Shown here in pieces: positions 9,042 to 17,946 of a stretch of 64,000 nt of DNA. A program made the translations under genes and the position numbers. The notes beneath the pieces are model-generated. The model did no database searches, was not told the origin of the DNA, and saw only the letters and a list, made by a program, of their open reading frames with translations. Each line of letters begins with the position of its first letter. Within the stretch, counting starts at the first letter, position 1. Location: positions 4,030,001-4,094,000 of the forward strand of contig NZ_OY726397.1 in assembly GCF_963378095.1 (NCBI RefSeq). The letters run 5' to 3'. This stretch comes from Mycolicibacterium sp. MU0053 (GTDB lineage Bacteria > Actinomycetota > Actinomycetes > Mycobacteriales > Mycobacteriaceae).

Positions 9042-10422
9042 TCGAACCGTCGATCACCCACAGCCCCTCGACGCCCCGGACCCGGCACCGCTCGTCGAGC
9101 ACCGCGGCCGGATCGTCGTCGCGGCCCATCGGGACACTGCCGCACAGATGTTGCGATGTGGACCACGCCGGCTCACCGACACCGGTTGCAGCACCGGTGA
9201 TCTCGCGGGCCAGCTCGGAACCCTCGCGCAGCCGCTGCACGTCGGCGGGTTCCGAATCGTAGCGGTGCTCGATGCGCGGCGGAACCGCGGGATCCGACGA
9301 CGACAACGTCACCCTGCCCCGCGAACGCGGTTTCATCAGGGCGACACCGAGATGCGGCCAGTCGGGTGCTCCGCTGGTCCCGTCGCCGACCATGCTCACG
9401 AAACCACCGGTATAGGGCCGGATCTCCAGATCGTCGGCCAGGCTGAGCACCACTTCCAGCACCGGGCGGCGCGGTTCGACGGTCCAGGTGGTCGGCAACA
9501 CCCACTCCGGATGGTCCGAACAGTGCGTGCCCACCGAATGCGATTGCACCACCGGTATTCCCAGCCGCCGCAGCGCCGGTGCGTCACCGATGCCGGACAG
9601 CATCAGCAGCTGCGCAGACCCGATGGCGCCGGCACACAACACGATCCGATCCGCGGTGAGCACCGCCGGCCCGCCCGGCCCGGTGACGTCCACGCCCACG
9701 GCGCGCCCGCCGGCGAACCGCAACCGCCACGCCCGTCGGCCCACCGACACCGCGAGGTTCGGCCGCGTCAGCGCAGGCGTCAAGAAGGCCGCGCCGGGTC
9801 CGACCCGCACCCCGTCGACGATGTTCAGCGGCACCGGTCCGATCCCCGTCGGCAGGTTCGGCACCGCGCCGTCGTTGAGGTCGGGCAGCCAGGGAAACCC
9901 GTAATCGGCCGTCGCCTGCAGGAAAAGCGCTGTGCTACCGACGATCTCGCTGGTCCGCCGGACCCGGATCGGCCCGCGCTCGCCGTGCCGCGGTCCCGCG
10001 AAGTCCAGATCGGTCTCGATCGCCAGGTAGTGCGGAAGGACGTCGTCCCAGCGCCACCCCGGCAGATCCCACGCGGCGAAGTCGCCCGGCAGCGCCCGGC
10101 AGAAGTAGCCCCCGTTGACGGCCCCGGACCCGCCCACCGTGGCGCCGCGGACCAGGTGCGCGGTCCGGGCCGGGGCATCGGTCAGCGTCGAGCGGAACCG
10201 CGCGACCAGCGGACTGCCCGCACCGACCGGGAGCACCGCGCCGTTGCCGGTCAGCGCCGCAACCCCGGGATCCGACGGGCCGGGACCGACCTCGAGTACC
10301 GTCACCGAGCACGAGGGATCTGCCGAAAGACGTTCGGCCACCACGGATCCAGCGCTGCCCGCACCTACCACCAGCACATCGCTGTGCGTCGGGGTCGCAG
10401 CGGATTCCAGTCCGGGGTTCAC
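8959..10422 (-). CDS. mftG: mycofactocin dehydrogenase MftG, GMC oxidoreductase
   Basis: 487-aa FAD enzyme of the glucose-methanol-choline family, the last gene of the mycofactocin operon. In this family MftG links reduced mycofactocin to the respiratory chain. The FAD-binding motif VVGAGSAGS is at residues 18-26 and the C-terminal GMC signature HLCGSVPMG plus a terminal [12 protein letters not shown] block is present. I place the start at GTG 10422, which overlaps the mftF stop as GTGA; a longer open frame upstream lies inside mftF and is only a shadow. The 3' end overlaps the convergent MFS gene by 83 bases. Assignment to mftG rests on family and cluster position together. Confidence 0.93.
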   Translation of the reverse strand: MNPGLESAATPTHSDVLVVGAGSAGSVVAERLSADPSCSVTVLEVGPGPSDPGVAALTGNGAVLPVGAGSPLVARFRSTLTDAPARTAHLVRGATVGGSGAVNGGYFCRALPGDFAAWDLPGWRWDDVLPHYLAIETDLDFAGPRHGERGPIRVRRTSEIVGSTALFLQATADYGFPWLPDLNDGAVPNLPTGIGPVPLNIVDGVRVGPGAAFLTPALTRPNLAVSVGRRAWRLRFAGGRAVGVDVTGPGGPAVLTADRIVLCAGAIGSAQLLMLSGIGDAPALRRLGIPVVQSHSVGTHCSDHPEWVLPTTWTVEPRRPVLEVVLSLADDLEIRPYTGGFVSMVGDGTSGAPDWPHLGVALMKPRSRGRVTLSSSDPAVPPRIEHRYDSEPADVQRLREGSELAREITGAATGVGEPAWSTSQHLCGSVPMGRDDDPAAVLDERCRVRGVEGLWVIDGSIMPSVPSRGPHATTVMLAHRAAQFVLQ

Positions 10423-11834
10423 GCCCTGATCTGCGGCTTGAGCGGGCGCGGATTGCGCTCGCGCAGCGCCCCGTGCCACAGGCCCACCCCGTAGGCCAGG
10501 TCGTCGAGCCGTTTCATCACGACATAGGCGAACAGCCCGATCGGCTTGGTGTCGTCCCGGATGGCGCTGCGCCGCCGCGCCCACCAGTCGACGACGCCGT
10601 CGACGATGGCCGCGATCACGACCACCCGTCGCCAGCGCTGCGAGAACGTGGCCAACACCAGCGCCACCGGCCAGTAGTGCCGGCACAGCGCGGCGGCCAA
10701 CTGCACGGCCGCCATCCCCAGTCCGCGCGCGGCCACGAACGCCACATCACCGGCCTGGGCCTCCGGGGCCCGCATCGACCGGGAGATTCGCCCACCGCTG
10801 GCCAGCGCGGCCAGCAGCGACCCGACGTAACCCAGCCGGGAGCCCACGGCCAGCATCACCCACGCCACCAGGGTCCACCCCGAGATCACCAGCGGTGCGG
10901 TCTTGTCCGGGTGCCTGCTCGACAACGGCGCCGCCGAACTTCCGTAGAACGCCTTGCGGCCCAACCAATCCCGAACACGGGTGCGATGTTCGTGGGCCAC
11001 CAGCGCAATCGGTTCGTAGCGCAGCCTGGCCCCGGATTCCACCAGCCGCCAGCACAGGTCCACGTCTTCACCCGAGTGCATGGCCTCGTCGAAGCCGCCG
11101 AGTTCGGTCAGTGCCGAGCGGCGGCAGATGATGGCGGCGCTCGGGACATAGGACACCGTGCCGTAGGGCACCACGGGGGCCTCCCGCTGTCCCAGATCCA
11201 GCGACGAGCGCACCGCCTCGTAGCGGCCCACCAAGGTGTCCTCGGAGTTGAGGCCGATGATCCGCGGCGCGACCAGCGCCACCGTCGGGTCGCAGAAGTG
11301 TCCGAGCAGCGCTTCCAGCCAGCCCCGGCGCGGCACGACGTCGGAATCCAGGAACGCCACGAAGTCGGTCGTGGCCACCCGCAGACCGGTGTTGCGGGCC
11401 GCGGCAGGCCCCCGGCTCTGCTGGTGGTGCAGCACCTCGACGTCGCAGTGGGCACCGAGGAAGTCGGCGGGCTGCAGCGGTGTCACCGAGCCGTCGTCGA
11501 CGAGCACGACCCGCAGCCCACGCAGCGTCCCGACCAGGCGCCGAACCCCAGACAGGTTGTCTCGCACCGGGATAACAACGGTTACATCGCGATGCGACGG
11601 GCCGCCGGCCGGCCTCGGGTGCGCCACCGTGGCATCCAGCAGGGCGCGGGCCAACTGCGCGCTGACGGCATCGCGGACCTCGAGGCGGCCGCCGGCGAGC
11701 AGGGTCTGGGCCGCCGGCGCCAGCCGTAGCAGCCGGGTCGGCGAACCGCCGAGCAGCGCCGAGCCGGAACCGAGCACCCGGACCCGGCGGTCGACCTGCA
11801 CAGCAAAGCCGTCGGGCAGCCGGGTCTGAGTCAT
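10419..11834 (-). CDS. mftF: mycofactocin glycosyltransferase MftF
   Basis: 471-aa GT2-family glycosyltransferase that adds a beta-1,4 glucose chain to premycofactocin (known role of MftF). The GT-A core is plain: [16 protein letters not shown], the [11 protein letters not shown] block with the DxD metal site, and [12 protein letters not shown] hydrophobic C-terminal part suggests membrane association. I chose ATG 11834, which overlaps the mftE stop (ATGA), rather than an upstream in-frame start within mftE. Its own stop overlaps the mftG start. Confidence 0.95.
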   Translation of the reverse strand: MTQTRLPDGFAVQVDRRVRVLGSGSALLGGSPTRLLRLAPAAQTLLAGGRLEVRDAVSAQLARALLDATVAHPRPAGGPSHRDVTVVIPVRDNLSGVRRLVGTLRGLRVVLVDDGSVTPLQPADFLGAHCDVEVLHHQQSRGPAAARNTGLRVATTDFVAFLDSDVVPRRGWLEALLGHFCDPTVALVAPRIIGLNSEDTLVGRYEAVRSSLDLGQREAPVVPYGTVSYVPSAAIICRRSALTELGGFDEAMHSGEDVDLCWRLVESGARLRYEPIALVAHEHRTRVRDWLGRKAFYGSSAAPLSSRHPDKTAPLVISGWTLVAWVMLAVGSRLGYVGSLLAALASGGRISRSMRAPEAQAGDVAFVAARGLGMAAVQLAAALCRHYWPVALVLATFSQRWRRVVVIAAIVDGVVDWWARRRSAIRDDTKPIGLFAYVVMKRLDDLAYGVGLWHGALRERNPRPLKPQIRA

Positions 11835-12580
11835 GTCAGCATCCCGTCGGCGCGTGGCGCCCACCGGAGGATGCGCTCGCGGCAGCCGACGACCATCTCG
11901 TCGAGCAGGCGTTTGCCCGCCGCTGCCGTTGCTGTGGTCGGGTCCCCCAACACTCCCACCTCACTCACTGCCGCCACTCCCCCGCGACGCATGCTCGGCA
12001 TCAGGTCTACCAGCGGCGCGCAGTTTCCGGGGCGCGATTGGTCAAACCTGACCTCGGACGGCGAAATATGTAGCAATACAGACGTTTCAGTGTGCCCGGC
12101 GTGCGCGTCCCCGCCCTTGACGGTGCAACCGCACCACCCCGCGTCACGGCCCTCGGACCTCAGTAAACGCACGGCCTCGACCAAAGCGGCGACGTTGCCG
12201 CCGTGTCCGTTGATGAATACCAGCCGTTGCGCCCACCGGCTCGCGGACCGGCCGTACTCGACCAGCAGGTGCCGCAGCGCCTCGGTGCCGATCGAGACGG
12301 TGCCGGCAAAACCCTCGTGCTCGCCGCTGGCGCCGTAGGCGATGGGCGGCGCCACCAGGTACCGGGGACCGGATTCGATCGCGCTCTGGGCCTGCTGGAC
12401 CACGGTCCGCGCGACCGCCTCGGCGATGCGGGTGTCGGTGTCCAGGGGCAAATGGGGTCCGTGCTGCTCGGTGGAGCCCACCGGCACCACCAGGACGGCG
12501 GATACGCCGAGCAGGTCGCTCGTTGCCGAGCTGCCCAACTCGCTACCCAAGTCCACCCGCCGATGGTAGGCCCAATTCAC
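11831..12580 (-). CDS. mftE: mycofactocin peptidase MftE, creatininase family
   Basis: 249-aa amidohydrolase of the creatininase/MftE family that cleaves the modified MftA to release the C-terminal Val-Tyr-derived dihydropyrrolidone (AHDP). Metal-binding motifs are visible: [17 protein letters not shown], a HGGN segment after FING, and GHTETS. The start is GTG at 12580; another in-frame GTG at 12556 is possible. It lies 108 bases after mftD, the largest gap inside the operon, with no obvious terminator, and overlaps mftF by 4 bases. Confidence 0.95.
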   Translation of the reverse strand: MNWAYHRRVDLGSELGSSATSDLLGVSAVLVVPVGSTEQHGPHLPLDTDTRIAEAVARTVVQQAQSAIESGPRYLVAPPIAYGASGEHEGFAGTVSIGTEALRHLLVEYGRSASRWAQRLVFINGHGGNVAALVEAVRLLRSEGRDAGWCGCTVKGGDAHAGHTETSVLLHISPSEVRFDQSRPGNCAPLVDLMPSMRRGGVAAVSEVGVLGDPTTATAAAGKRLLDEMVVGCRERILRWAPRADGMLT

Positions 12581-12688
12581 CTGGCGTGCCCCGATTGTTC
12601 AACAGGACGACCAACTTCTTTTCTTACAGTTCGGTAATGGTGCCCGCGGCGACCACGTCAGCCACGCCCGCCACGTCCGTACCAACGG

Positions 12689-13873
12689 TCAGGCTTCGGG
12701 GACCCCGAGCGCTCGGGTGAACCCCGCCGGAATCAGGATGTCCTCGGGGGTCAGGTCATGGATCGAGGACCGGCCGAGGCCCATCAACGCCGAGTCGATG
12801 CCCCCGCGCAGGATGTCCAGGACGTTCTCGACACCGGCCTGACCGTTTGCGGCCAGCCCCCACAGGTAGGCCCGCCCGATCATCACCGCGCGGGCGCCCA
12901 GCGCGACGGCCTTGACCACGTCACTGCCGCGCCGGATGCCGCCGTCCAGCAAAACCTCGACCTGATCGCCGACGGCGTCGGCAATCGCCGGCAGGCAGCG
13001 GATCGCCGCCGGGGTGCCGTCCAGGTTGTTGCCGCCGTGATTGGAGACCGAGATCGCCGAAACACCGGCATCCACAGCGCGTTTGGCGTCGTCGACCCGA
13101 ACGATGCCCTTGAGCATGAACTGGCCGCCCCACTCCTCGCGCAGCCAGGCGATGTCCTCCCAGGTCGGCGGCGGGGTGCCCATCCATTCCCCGTAGGCCT
13201 GGAAGAACGGCGGGCCGGGCTCGCCACGGCCCGCCTGATTCGGTACGCGCAGGTTCGGCGGGCGCAGATGCTTGCCGAACCGCCACAGCCAGCCGGGCTT
13301 GGTGAACACCTCCGGCGACATCTTGAGCATGGTGGCCAGGTTCATCTGCTCCGGGATCTTCGGGCTGCCCCAGTCCCGGCCGTGCGAGAAGCTCCAGTCG
13401 GTGGTCGCGATCATCCCGACCGCGCCGGCCTCCTTGGCGCGGTGCACGCGCTCCGCGATCGCATCGCGGCCGCCGAGCCAGTAGATCTGGAAGAAGATCT
13501 TGTCGTTGACCGCGACGACCTCTTCGACCGGCTTGCTGGCGAACGACGACAGGCCCATGGCGGTCCCGCGGGCGGCGGCGGCGCGCGCCACCGCCACCTC
13601 GCCGTCCGGGTCGACGGCCTGAACCCCGGTGGGCGAGATCAGCACCGGCATCGAAATGTCTTGGCCCATCACGGTTGTGGCCATGTCCCGCGTCGCCGGG
13701 GCGCCCACCACATGGGGGGCGAATCCGAGTTCGCTGAACGATTCGACGTTGTCGCTGACCGTCAGGCCCTTCTCGCTGGCCGAAATCAGCGACGAGTAGA
13801 CAGACTTCGGGAGCCGCTTTTTCGCCCGTTGTTGGGCGATGGCGACGGTTTCGAACCAGGTATCACGGGCCAT
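12689..13873 (-). CDS. mftD: mycofactocin oxidase MftD, FMN-dependent
   Basis: 394-aa member of the FMN-dependent alpha-hydroxy acid dehydrogenase family (formerly labelled lldD1). MftD oxidatively deaminates AHDP to premycofactocin, the redox-active form. The barrel motifs are present: SPTGVQAV, SSFASKPVEEV, the active-site HGG with SNHGGNNLDG, then DGGIRRGSDVVKA and GRAYLWGLA near the C-terminus, which bind FMN phosphate. It starts 4 bases after the mftC stop. Being in an mft operon distinguishes it from true lactate dehydrogenases. Confidence 0.95.
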   Translation of the reverse strand: MARDTWFETVAIAQQRAKKRLPKSVYSSLISASEKGLTVSDNVESFSELGFAPHVVGAPATRDMATTVMGQDISMPVLISPTGVQAVDPDGEVAVARAAAARGTAMGLSSFASKPVEEVVAVNDKIFFQIYWLGGRDAIAERVHRAKEAGAVGMIATTDWSFSHGRDWGSPKIPEQMNLATMLKMSPEVFTKPGWLWRFGKHLRPPNLRVPNQAGRGEPGPPFFQAYGEWMGTPPPTWEDIAWLREEWGGQFMLKGIVRVDDAKRAVDAGVSAISVSNHGGNNLDGTPAAIRCLPAIADAVGDQVEVLLDGGIRRGSDVVKAVALGARAVMIGRAYLWGLAANGQAGVENVLDILRGGIDSALMGLGRSSIHDLTPEDILIPAGFTRALGVPEA

Positions 13874-13877
13874 GAAC

Positions 13878-15077
13878 TCAGACAGGACTTTCGTTGCAGT
13901 ACGCCTTGGGCGGCGCGGGCGGGGTGGTCAACAGCGTGAGCGGAATGGGGCCCGCCGGTGTCTTGCGCGCTCCGGTGCGGGAATGGTCGACGCTGGACTT
14001 CGGCACTTCGCGGTCCAGCGCCAGCGCGGACTCGCCATAGCCCTGCACGCACTCCGGGTCCGGCCCGTCCATCGGCAGTCCGGTGAAGAACTTCGCGGCC
14101 ATGCAACCGCCGCGGCAGGCGTCGAAGTGGTTGCAGCTGGCGCAGGCGCCCGCCGACTGCGGCTCGCGCAACTCGCGGAACAGCGGCGCGTTCTGCCAAA
14201 CATTCTGGAAGCCGCTGTCTTGCAGCACATTCCCCGCGAGGAACCGGTCATGGATGGCGAACGGGCAGGCGTAGACATCGCCCACCGGGTCGATCAGGCA
14301 CACCACCCGGCCGGCGCCACACAGGTTGAGTCCGGCCAGGGCACCGGGCTCGCCGAGTCCGGACAGGTGGAAGAACGAGTCGCCGGTGAGCACCCGCTCA
14401 CCGCGCGCCACCAGCCAGTCATAGAGCTGCACCTGCTGGGCCGCGGTCGGATGCAGTTCGTCCCAGACGTCGGCGCCGCGTCCCGACGGACGCAGCCGGG
14501 TGATGCGCAGGGTGGCACCGTAGCGGTCGGCCAATGCCTTGAAGTCGTCGAGCTGATCGACGTTGTGGCGGGTGACCACCACCGAGATCTTGGCGTCGGA
14601 AAAGCCCGCGGCAGCAAGGTTTTCCAACGCGCGGATGGCCATCGCGAACGAGCCGGGGCCGCGCACCGCGTCGTTGACCTCGGCGGTGGCGCCGTCGAGG
14701 GAGATCTGCACGTCGACGTAGTCGCTGGCGGCGAGCTTGGCGGCCACCTCCGGGGTGATCCGCACGCCGTTGGTGGAGAACTTCACCCCGACGTGGTGCT
14801 CGGTGGCATAGTCGACGAGTTCCCAGAAGTCCGAACGAACGGTCGGCTCACCGCCGCCGATGTTCACGTAGAACACCTGCATTCGTTCGAGTTCGTCGAT
14901 GATGTCCTTGCATTGCTGCGTGGACAGTTCGCGCGGATCGCGTTTCCCCGATGACGACAGGCAGTGCACACAGGACAGGTTGCACGCATAGGTCAGTTCC
15001 CAGGTGAGGCAGATCGGCGCGTCCAATCCGCGTTCGAACTGATCCACCAGGCGCGGCACGGGCGCAACGGACGTCAT
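13878..15077 (-). CDS. mftC: mycofactocin radical SAM maturase MftC
   Basis: 399-aa radical SAM/SPASM enzyme that oxidatively decarboxylates the C-terminal tyrosine of MftA and crosslinks it to the neighbouring valine. The SAM cluster motif CNLSCVHC gives Cys 32, 36 and 39; the C-terminal SPASM region is cysteine-rich (CGAGRVVC, ACPF, CASCNHFDACRGGC). I use ATG 15077, which overlaps the mftB stop as ATGA and leaves a normal N-terminus; the frame is open further upstream inside mftB. It requires MftB to present the substrate. Confidence 0.97.
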   Translation of the reverse strand: MTSVAPVPRLVDQFERGLDAPICLTWELTYACNLSCVHCLSSSGKRDPRELSTQQCKDIIDELERMQVFYVNIGGGEPTVRSDFWELVDYATEHHVGVKFSTNGVRITPEVAAKLAASDYVDVQISLDGATAEVNDAVRGPGSFAMAIRALENLAAAGFSDAKISVVVTRHNVDQLDDFKALADRYGATLRITRLRPSGRGADVWDELHPTAAQQVQLYDWLVARGERVLTGDSFFHLSGLGEPGALAGLNLCGAGRVVCLIDPVGDVYACPFAIHDRFLAGNVLQDSGFQNVWQNAPLFRELREPQSAGACASCNHFDACRGGCMAAKFFTGLPMDGPDPECVQGYGESALALDREVPKSSVDHSRTGARKTPAGPIPLTLLTTPPAPPKAYCNESPV

Positions 15078-15406
15078 GTGTTCTTCCTCGGATCGTCTTG
15101 GGGCACCAGCATGTTGGATGAGACCAGCACGGTGAGTGCGTGCAGATAGGGCTGCGCGCTCGATTCGTCGATCCCGGCGGCGCGGCACGCGGCGTGCACG
15201 TTGTCGTGCTCGTCGAGCGATTGCACCAGCGCCAGGACCGTGCGGTTCTTCAGGAACGACAGCTTGCGGGTGCCGAAGTGGTAGAGCAGGGCCCCGAAGG
15301 GCTCCGGGCGCACCGCCACTTGGGGGTGCAAACGCCAGCCGCGATCCGGATCGAACCGGTCGGGCCGGTCGATGTCATCCGCAGTCGCGGCCGGCGAGGT
15401 CGTCAT
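15074..15406 (-). CDS. mftB: mycofactocin precursor chaperone MftB
   Basis: 110-aa RiPP recognition element (PqqD-like) protein that binds the MftA leader and delivers it to MftC. The protein begins MTTSPAATADDI and shows the conserved FGTRKLSFLKN and DESSAQPYLHALTVLVSSNML parts of the family. The ATG at 15406 lies 2 bases after the mftA stop. An upstream in-frame codon would overlap mftA and is less likely. Its stop overlaps the mftC start. Confidence 0.95.
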   Translation of the reverse strand: MTTSPAATADDIDRPDRFDPDRGWRLHPQVAVRPEPFGALLYHFGTRKLSFLKNRTVLALVQSLDEHDNVHAACRAAGIDESSAQPYLHALTVLVSSNMLVPQDDPRKNT

Positions 15407-15408
15407 CG

Positions 15409-15504
15409 TCAGTAGACGCCGCACATGCCGTCGATGGAGACCTCTTCGACGAGGCTCTCCGAGACGAGCTCGGTGTCGGTGCTGACCTGCTGATCGTTGT
15501 CCAT
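15409..15504 (-). CDS. mftA: mycofactocin precursor peptide MftA
   Basis: 31-residue ribosomal peptide precursor, read directly from the minus strand. It begins [13 protein letters not shown] and ends with the family-defining core IDGMCGVY. The last two residues, Val-Tyr, are the part converted to mycofactocin by MftB/C, MftE, MftD and MftF. An AAAGGT ribosome site lies 6 bases before the ATG. It is the first gene of the operon; the gap to the divergent mftR contains two inverted repeats and a -10-like TATTCT. Confidence 0.96.
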   Translation of the reverse strand: MDNDQQVSTDTELVSESLVEEVSIDGMCGVY

Positions 15505-15519
15505 GTGATTACCTTTCGT

Positions 15520-15583
15520 CGTGTGAGACTCGACACGTCGGGTCTGTGCGGGACAGAATATGGCATCGGGTGCCGGAACGGAA
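15520..15583 (-). promoter_or_regulatory. candidate mftA promoter and MftR operators
   Basis: On the minus strand, TTCCGT (15578-15583), 17 bases, then TATTCT (15555-15560) form a weak -35/-10 pair pointing at mftA. A perfect 5-5-5 inverted repeat TCTGT-GCGGG-ACAGA (15543-15557) overlaps the -10. A second imperfect dyad, CGTGT...ACACG (15520-15537) with GAG-A-CTC at its centre, lies in the presumed leader. MftR is a TetR repressor of mft genes in studied mycobacteria, so these are the natural operator candidates; which is used cannot be told from sequence. Confidence 0.45.
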
Positions 15584-15596
15584 GTCCAGAACGAAA

Positions 15597-16256
15597 GTGG
15601 GTGGTGAACCGGTGGATCAGCACCTCGATCGCGCCTCCGCGACCCGGGTGGGCCGGCGCCGCTCGACCACGCGCGACCACATCGCCGACGTCGCGATCGA
15701 TCTGTTCAGCGCGCACGGTTTCGACGCCGTCAGCGTCGACGACGTCGCACAGGCCGCCGGCATCGCCCGTCGTACCGTGTTTCGCTACTACGCGTCCAAG
15801 AACGCGATCCTGTGGGGCGACTTCGACACCCACCTCAACCGGCTCACCGAGTTGCTGGACGGGGTCGGCGGCGAGGTGCCGCTCGACGAGGCGCTGCGGA
15901 CCGCGCTGCTGGAGTTCAACACCTTCGGTTCCACCGAGACCGCTCGGCACCGGGAGCGAATGCGGGTGATCCTGGAAACCGCGGAACTACAGGCGTATTC
16001 CATGACGATGTATGCCGGCTGGCGCGCCGTGATCGCCCGCTTCGTGGCGGCACGCACCGACACCAAGCCCACGGACCTGCGGCCGCAGACGCTGTCGTGG
16101 ACGCTGCTGGGGGTGGCGCTGTCGGCCTACGAGTACTGGCTGGCCGACGAGTCCGTCACGCTCACTGGCGCCCTGGGCGCGGCCTTCGACGTGGCCTTCT
16201 CCCCCGTCTCCCCCGCCTCCCCGTCTCCCCCGCCTAGCGCCCCCTCCCCCGCCTAG
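15597..16256 (+). CDS. mftR: mycofactocin system TetR regulator MftR
   Basis: TetR-family repressor divergent from mftA; in studied mycobacteria MftR represses mft expression and responds to long-chain acyl-CoA. From the GTG at 15597 the protein is 219 aa; the frame also has GTG at 15546 and 15612. I prefer 15597 because 15546 would put the mftA promoter inside the gene. The HTH is at about residues 22-64 ([35 protein letters not shown]). The last 18 residues are a Pro/Ser-rich tail encoded by a C-rich tandem tract that merges into a dispersed repeat, so the natural C-terminus may have been extended. Confidence 0.93.
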   Translation: MGGEPVDQHLDRASATRVGRRRSTTRDHIADVAIDLFSAHGFDAVSVDDVAQAAGIARRTVFRYYASKNAILWGDFDTHLNRLTELLDGVGGEVPLDEALRTALLEFNTFGSTETARHRERMRVILETAELQAYSMTMYAGWRAVIARFVAARTDTKPTDLRPQTLSWTLLGVALSAYEYWLADESVTLTGALGAAFDVAFSPVSPASPSPPPSAPSPA

Positions 16257-16270
16257 CGCCCCCCTCCCCC
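16199..16270 (+). repeat. C-rich/G-rich low-complexity tract with tandem unit
   Basis: The 3' end of mftR and the bases after it are runs of C interrupted by T, A and G; a unit of about 19 bases (CTCCCCCGCCTAGCGCCCC) occurs twice in tandem from about 16229. The minus strand is therefore G-rich with many runs of four or more G, able in principle to form G-quadruplexes. It leads directly into repeat copy A. It encodes the proline/serine tail of MftR. Confidence 0.8.
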
Positions 16271-16324
16271 GCGAGCGGGCGTGTCCCCGGCCGACACGCC
16301 GCCGGATTCTCGTAGTCTGCGCAC
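16263..16324 (-). repeat. dispersed nested-hairpin repeat, copy A
   Basis: 62-bp element read on the minus strand. It begins GTGCGCAGAC, has a variable 12-base part, then GGCGTGTC-GGCCGGG-GACACGCC (8-bp perfect hairpin) and CGCTCGCGGGGGAGG. Copy B at 17284 differs at only 5 of 62 positions by my count and has the opposite orientation. It lies between mftR and the DUF559 nuclease gene. Confidence 0.85.
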
Positions 16325-16396
16325 CCTCGTGGCGGCCCGCGGAGTTATCCACAGCCATGAATACCGCGATCGCGCGGGACTCAGCACCATCCGAGC

Positions 16397-17281
16397 ATGT
16401 CGGCAGAACTCGAAGCCCTCCTCGTCGCGCAGGGTGGTGTCGCCACCACCGGCCAACTCCTGGACATCCTCGGACGCGCCGCGTTCGAAGCCGGTGTCGG
16501 CACCGGCGCGCTGGCACCGGTGTGGACCGGCGTCTACAGCCGCGCCGAGCCCGATAACCTCATCCGGTTGCGCGGCCTTGATCTTCGCGCGGGCGAGCCG
16601 GTTCCGATCTGTCTCGGAACCGCCGCTGCCGCTTACGGTTTCGATACCGAGAACATCATCGACCTGCATGTCCTGACGCCCGACGGCCATCAGTTGCGCG
16701 CGAGCGACGGCCTGGTGATCCACCGCCGCGAGGGGGCGCCGCTGACCATGGTCGACGGCAGGCTCGCCACCGAACCGGCCTGGACCGCGGTCGAGGTGGC
16801 CCGAAGCCTGCGCCGGCCCCGGGCCCTGGCCACCCTCGACGCCGCGCTACGCACCGGCACGTGTGACATGCGTGGGTTGCAGCGTGCCGTGGCCCGCCAG
16901 GCCGGTCGCCGGGGCATAGTCCACGTGCGCGATCTGCTGCCCCTCGCGTCTGCCCTGGCCGAGTCGCCGATGGAGAGCGAGGCGCGCCTGGTCATGCACG
17001 ACGGCGGGCTGCCGGCACCGGTCCTGCAGTTCGAGATCGTCGATCGCAACTGGCGCACCTGGCGCGTCGATTTCGCCTGGCCGCAGTTTCGAGTCGCCGT
17101 CGAGTTCGACGGATTCGACTGGCACAGCGACCCCGAAGCGTTTCGGCGGGACCGGCAGAAGCGAGCGGCGCTGCACGAGGTCGGATGGACAATGCTGTCG
17201 ATCGTGGCCGACGACGTGCGTCGGTGGCCCATCGACACGGTGCGGCGGATCGGCACTGAACTGACCGCTCGGGCGGCGTGA
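16397..17281 (+). CDS. DUF559-type endonuclease-like protein
   Basis: 294-aa protein of a type that is common and multicopy in mycobacteria. The first part (about 1-60) resembles the AbiEi-like winged-helix region; the C-terminal 100 residues form a DUF559/Vsr-like nuclease core with E194, D225 (RVDFAW), E236 (AVEFDG) and a basic helix FRRDRQKRAALHEVGW. These acidic residues fit a PD-(D/E)xK active site. The function is unknown; DNA cleavage is inference. The gene is flanked symmetrically by inverted repeat copies A and B, and its TGA stop lies at the edge of copy B. No antitoxin-like partner gene is adjacent. Confidence 0.82.
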   Translation: MSAELEALLVAQGGVATTGQLLDILGRAAFEAGVGTGALAPVWTGVYSRAEPDNLIRLRGLDLRAGEPVPICLGTAAAAYGFDTENIIDLHVLTPDGHQLRASDGLVIHRREGAPLTMVDGRLATEPAWTAVEVARSLRRPRALATLDAALRTGTCDMRGLQRAVARQAGRRGIVHVRDLLPLASALAESPMESEARLVMHDGGLPAPVLQFEIVDRNWRTWRVDFAWPQFRVAVEFDGFDWHSDPEAFRRDRQKRAALHEVGWTMLSIVADDVRRWPIDTVRRIGTELTARAA

Positions 17282-17283
17282 AG

Positions 17284-17345
17284 GTGCGCAAACTACGAGG
17301 ATCGCGCGGCGTGTCGGCCGGGGACCCGCCCGCTCGCGGGGGAGG
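17284..17345 (+). repeat. dispersed nested-hairpin repeat, copy B
   Basis: 62-bp element on the plus strand starting GTGCGCAAAC 2 bases after the stop of the DUF559 gene and ending in the G-rich tail GGGGGAGG. It is the inverted partner of copy A. The inner hairpin has one mismatch (GACCCGCC instead of GACACGCC). It separates the nuclease gene from the sigma factor gene. Confidence 0.85.
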
Positions 17346-17427
17346 TGGCACGGCGCCCGCCTGCGCGGAAGAAAAAAGTTTCTGCACAAGGCGTCGGAGT
17401 TCGGGCCGCTACGGCGACGATAGGGAT

Positions 17428-17946
17428 GTGAGCCCCGAATCGGATCCACTGGGCGCTCCGCGGACACTGCTGGCGCTCTACGACGAGGCGCTGCCCGCGG
17501 TGTACGGCTACGTCGTGCGCCGTTGCCCCGACCGCGGAACAGCCGAAGACCTGACGTCGGAGGTCTTCTTGGCGGCCATGGACGCCGCCAGGAAGCCCGA
17601 ACCGCCGTCGATCACCCTGCCCTGGCTGATGGGTGTGGCGCGGCACAAGCTGGCCGACCACTACCGCCGTCGCAGCGACAGGTTCACCGTCCCGGTGGCC
17701 GACGTACCCGAGTCGGATCCCGAATCCGACGACTGGGACGCCGAATTGGACCGCATAGTGGCCGAAAGCGTCCTGGCCCGGTTGTCCGAACCGCACCGCG
17801 TCGTGCTGGCGCTGCGCTACATGGACGACCGCTCGGTGCCCGAATGCGCCGAGGTGCTCGGGCGCACGGTCCATGCCACCGAGGCGTTGCTGGTGCGGGC
17901 GCGACGGGCTTTCAGAAGGCAATATCCGGAAGGGGGTGCATCGTGA
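17428..17946 (+). CDS. ECF-type RNA polymerase sigma factor
   Basis: 172-aa sigma-70 family protein of the extracytoplasmic-function kind. Region 2 (about 15-75) includes AVYGYVVRRCPDRGTAEDLTSE-type core binding and the RHKLADHYRRR -10 contact helix; region 4 (about 105-165) has LSEPHRVVLALRYMDDRSVPE and the helix-turn-helix with TVHATEALLVRARRAF. The start is GTG 17428 because the frame upstream runs into repeat B. Its stop overlaps the next gene as GTGA, so the triple-VOC protein is co-translated and may be a partner or regulator. No membrane anti-sigma is seen. Confidence 0.9.
   Translation: MSPESDPLGAPRTLLALYDEALPAVYGYVVRRCPDRGTAEDLTSEVFLAAMDAARKPEPPSITLPWLMGVARHKLADHYRRRSDRFTVPVADVPESDPESDDWDAELDRIVAESVLARLSEPHRVVLALRYMDDRSVPECAEVLGRTVHATEALLVRARRAFRRQYPEGGAS

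Noticed and set aside
10423..10686. N-terminal extension of mftG into mftF
   Set aside because: The GTG at 10422 overlaps the mftF stop and gives the normal family start; the extension is Arg/Ala-rich shadow sequence.
16397..17281. DUF559 protein as the toxin of an abortive-infection (AbiE) pair
   Set aside because: No antitoxin or nucleotidyltransferase partner is adjacent; only a weak AbiEi-like N-terminus is seen.
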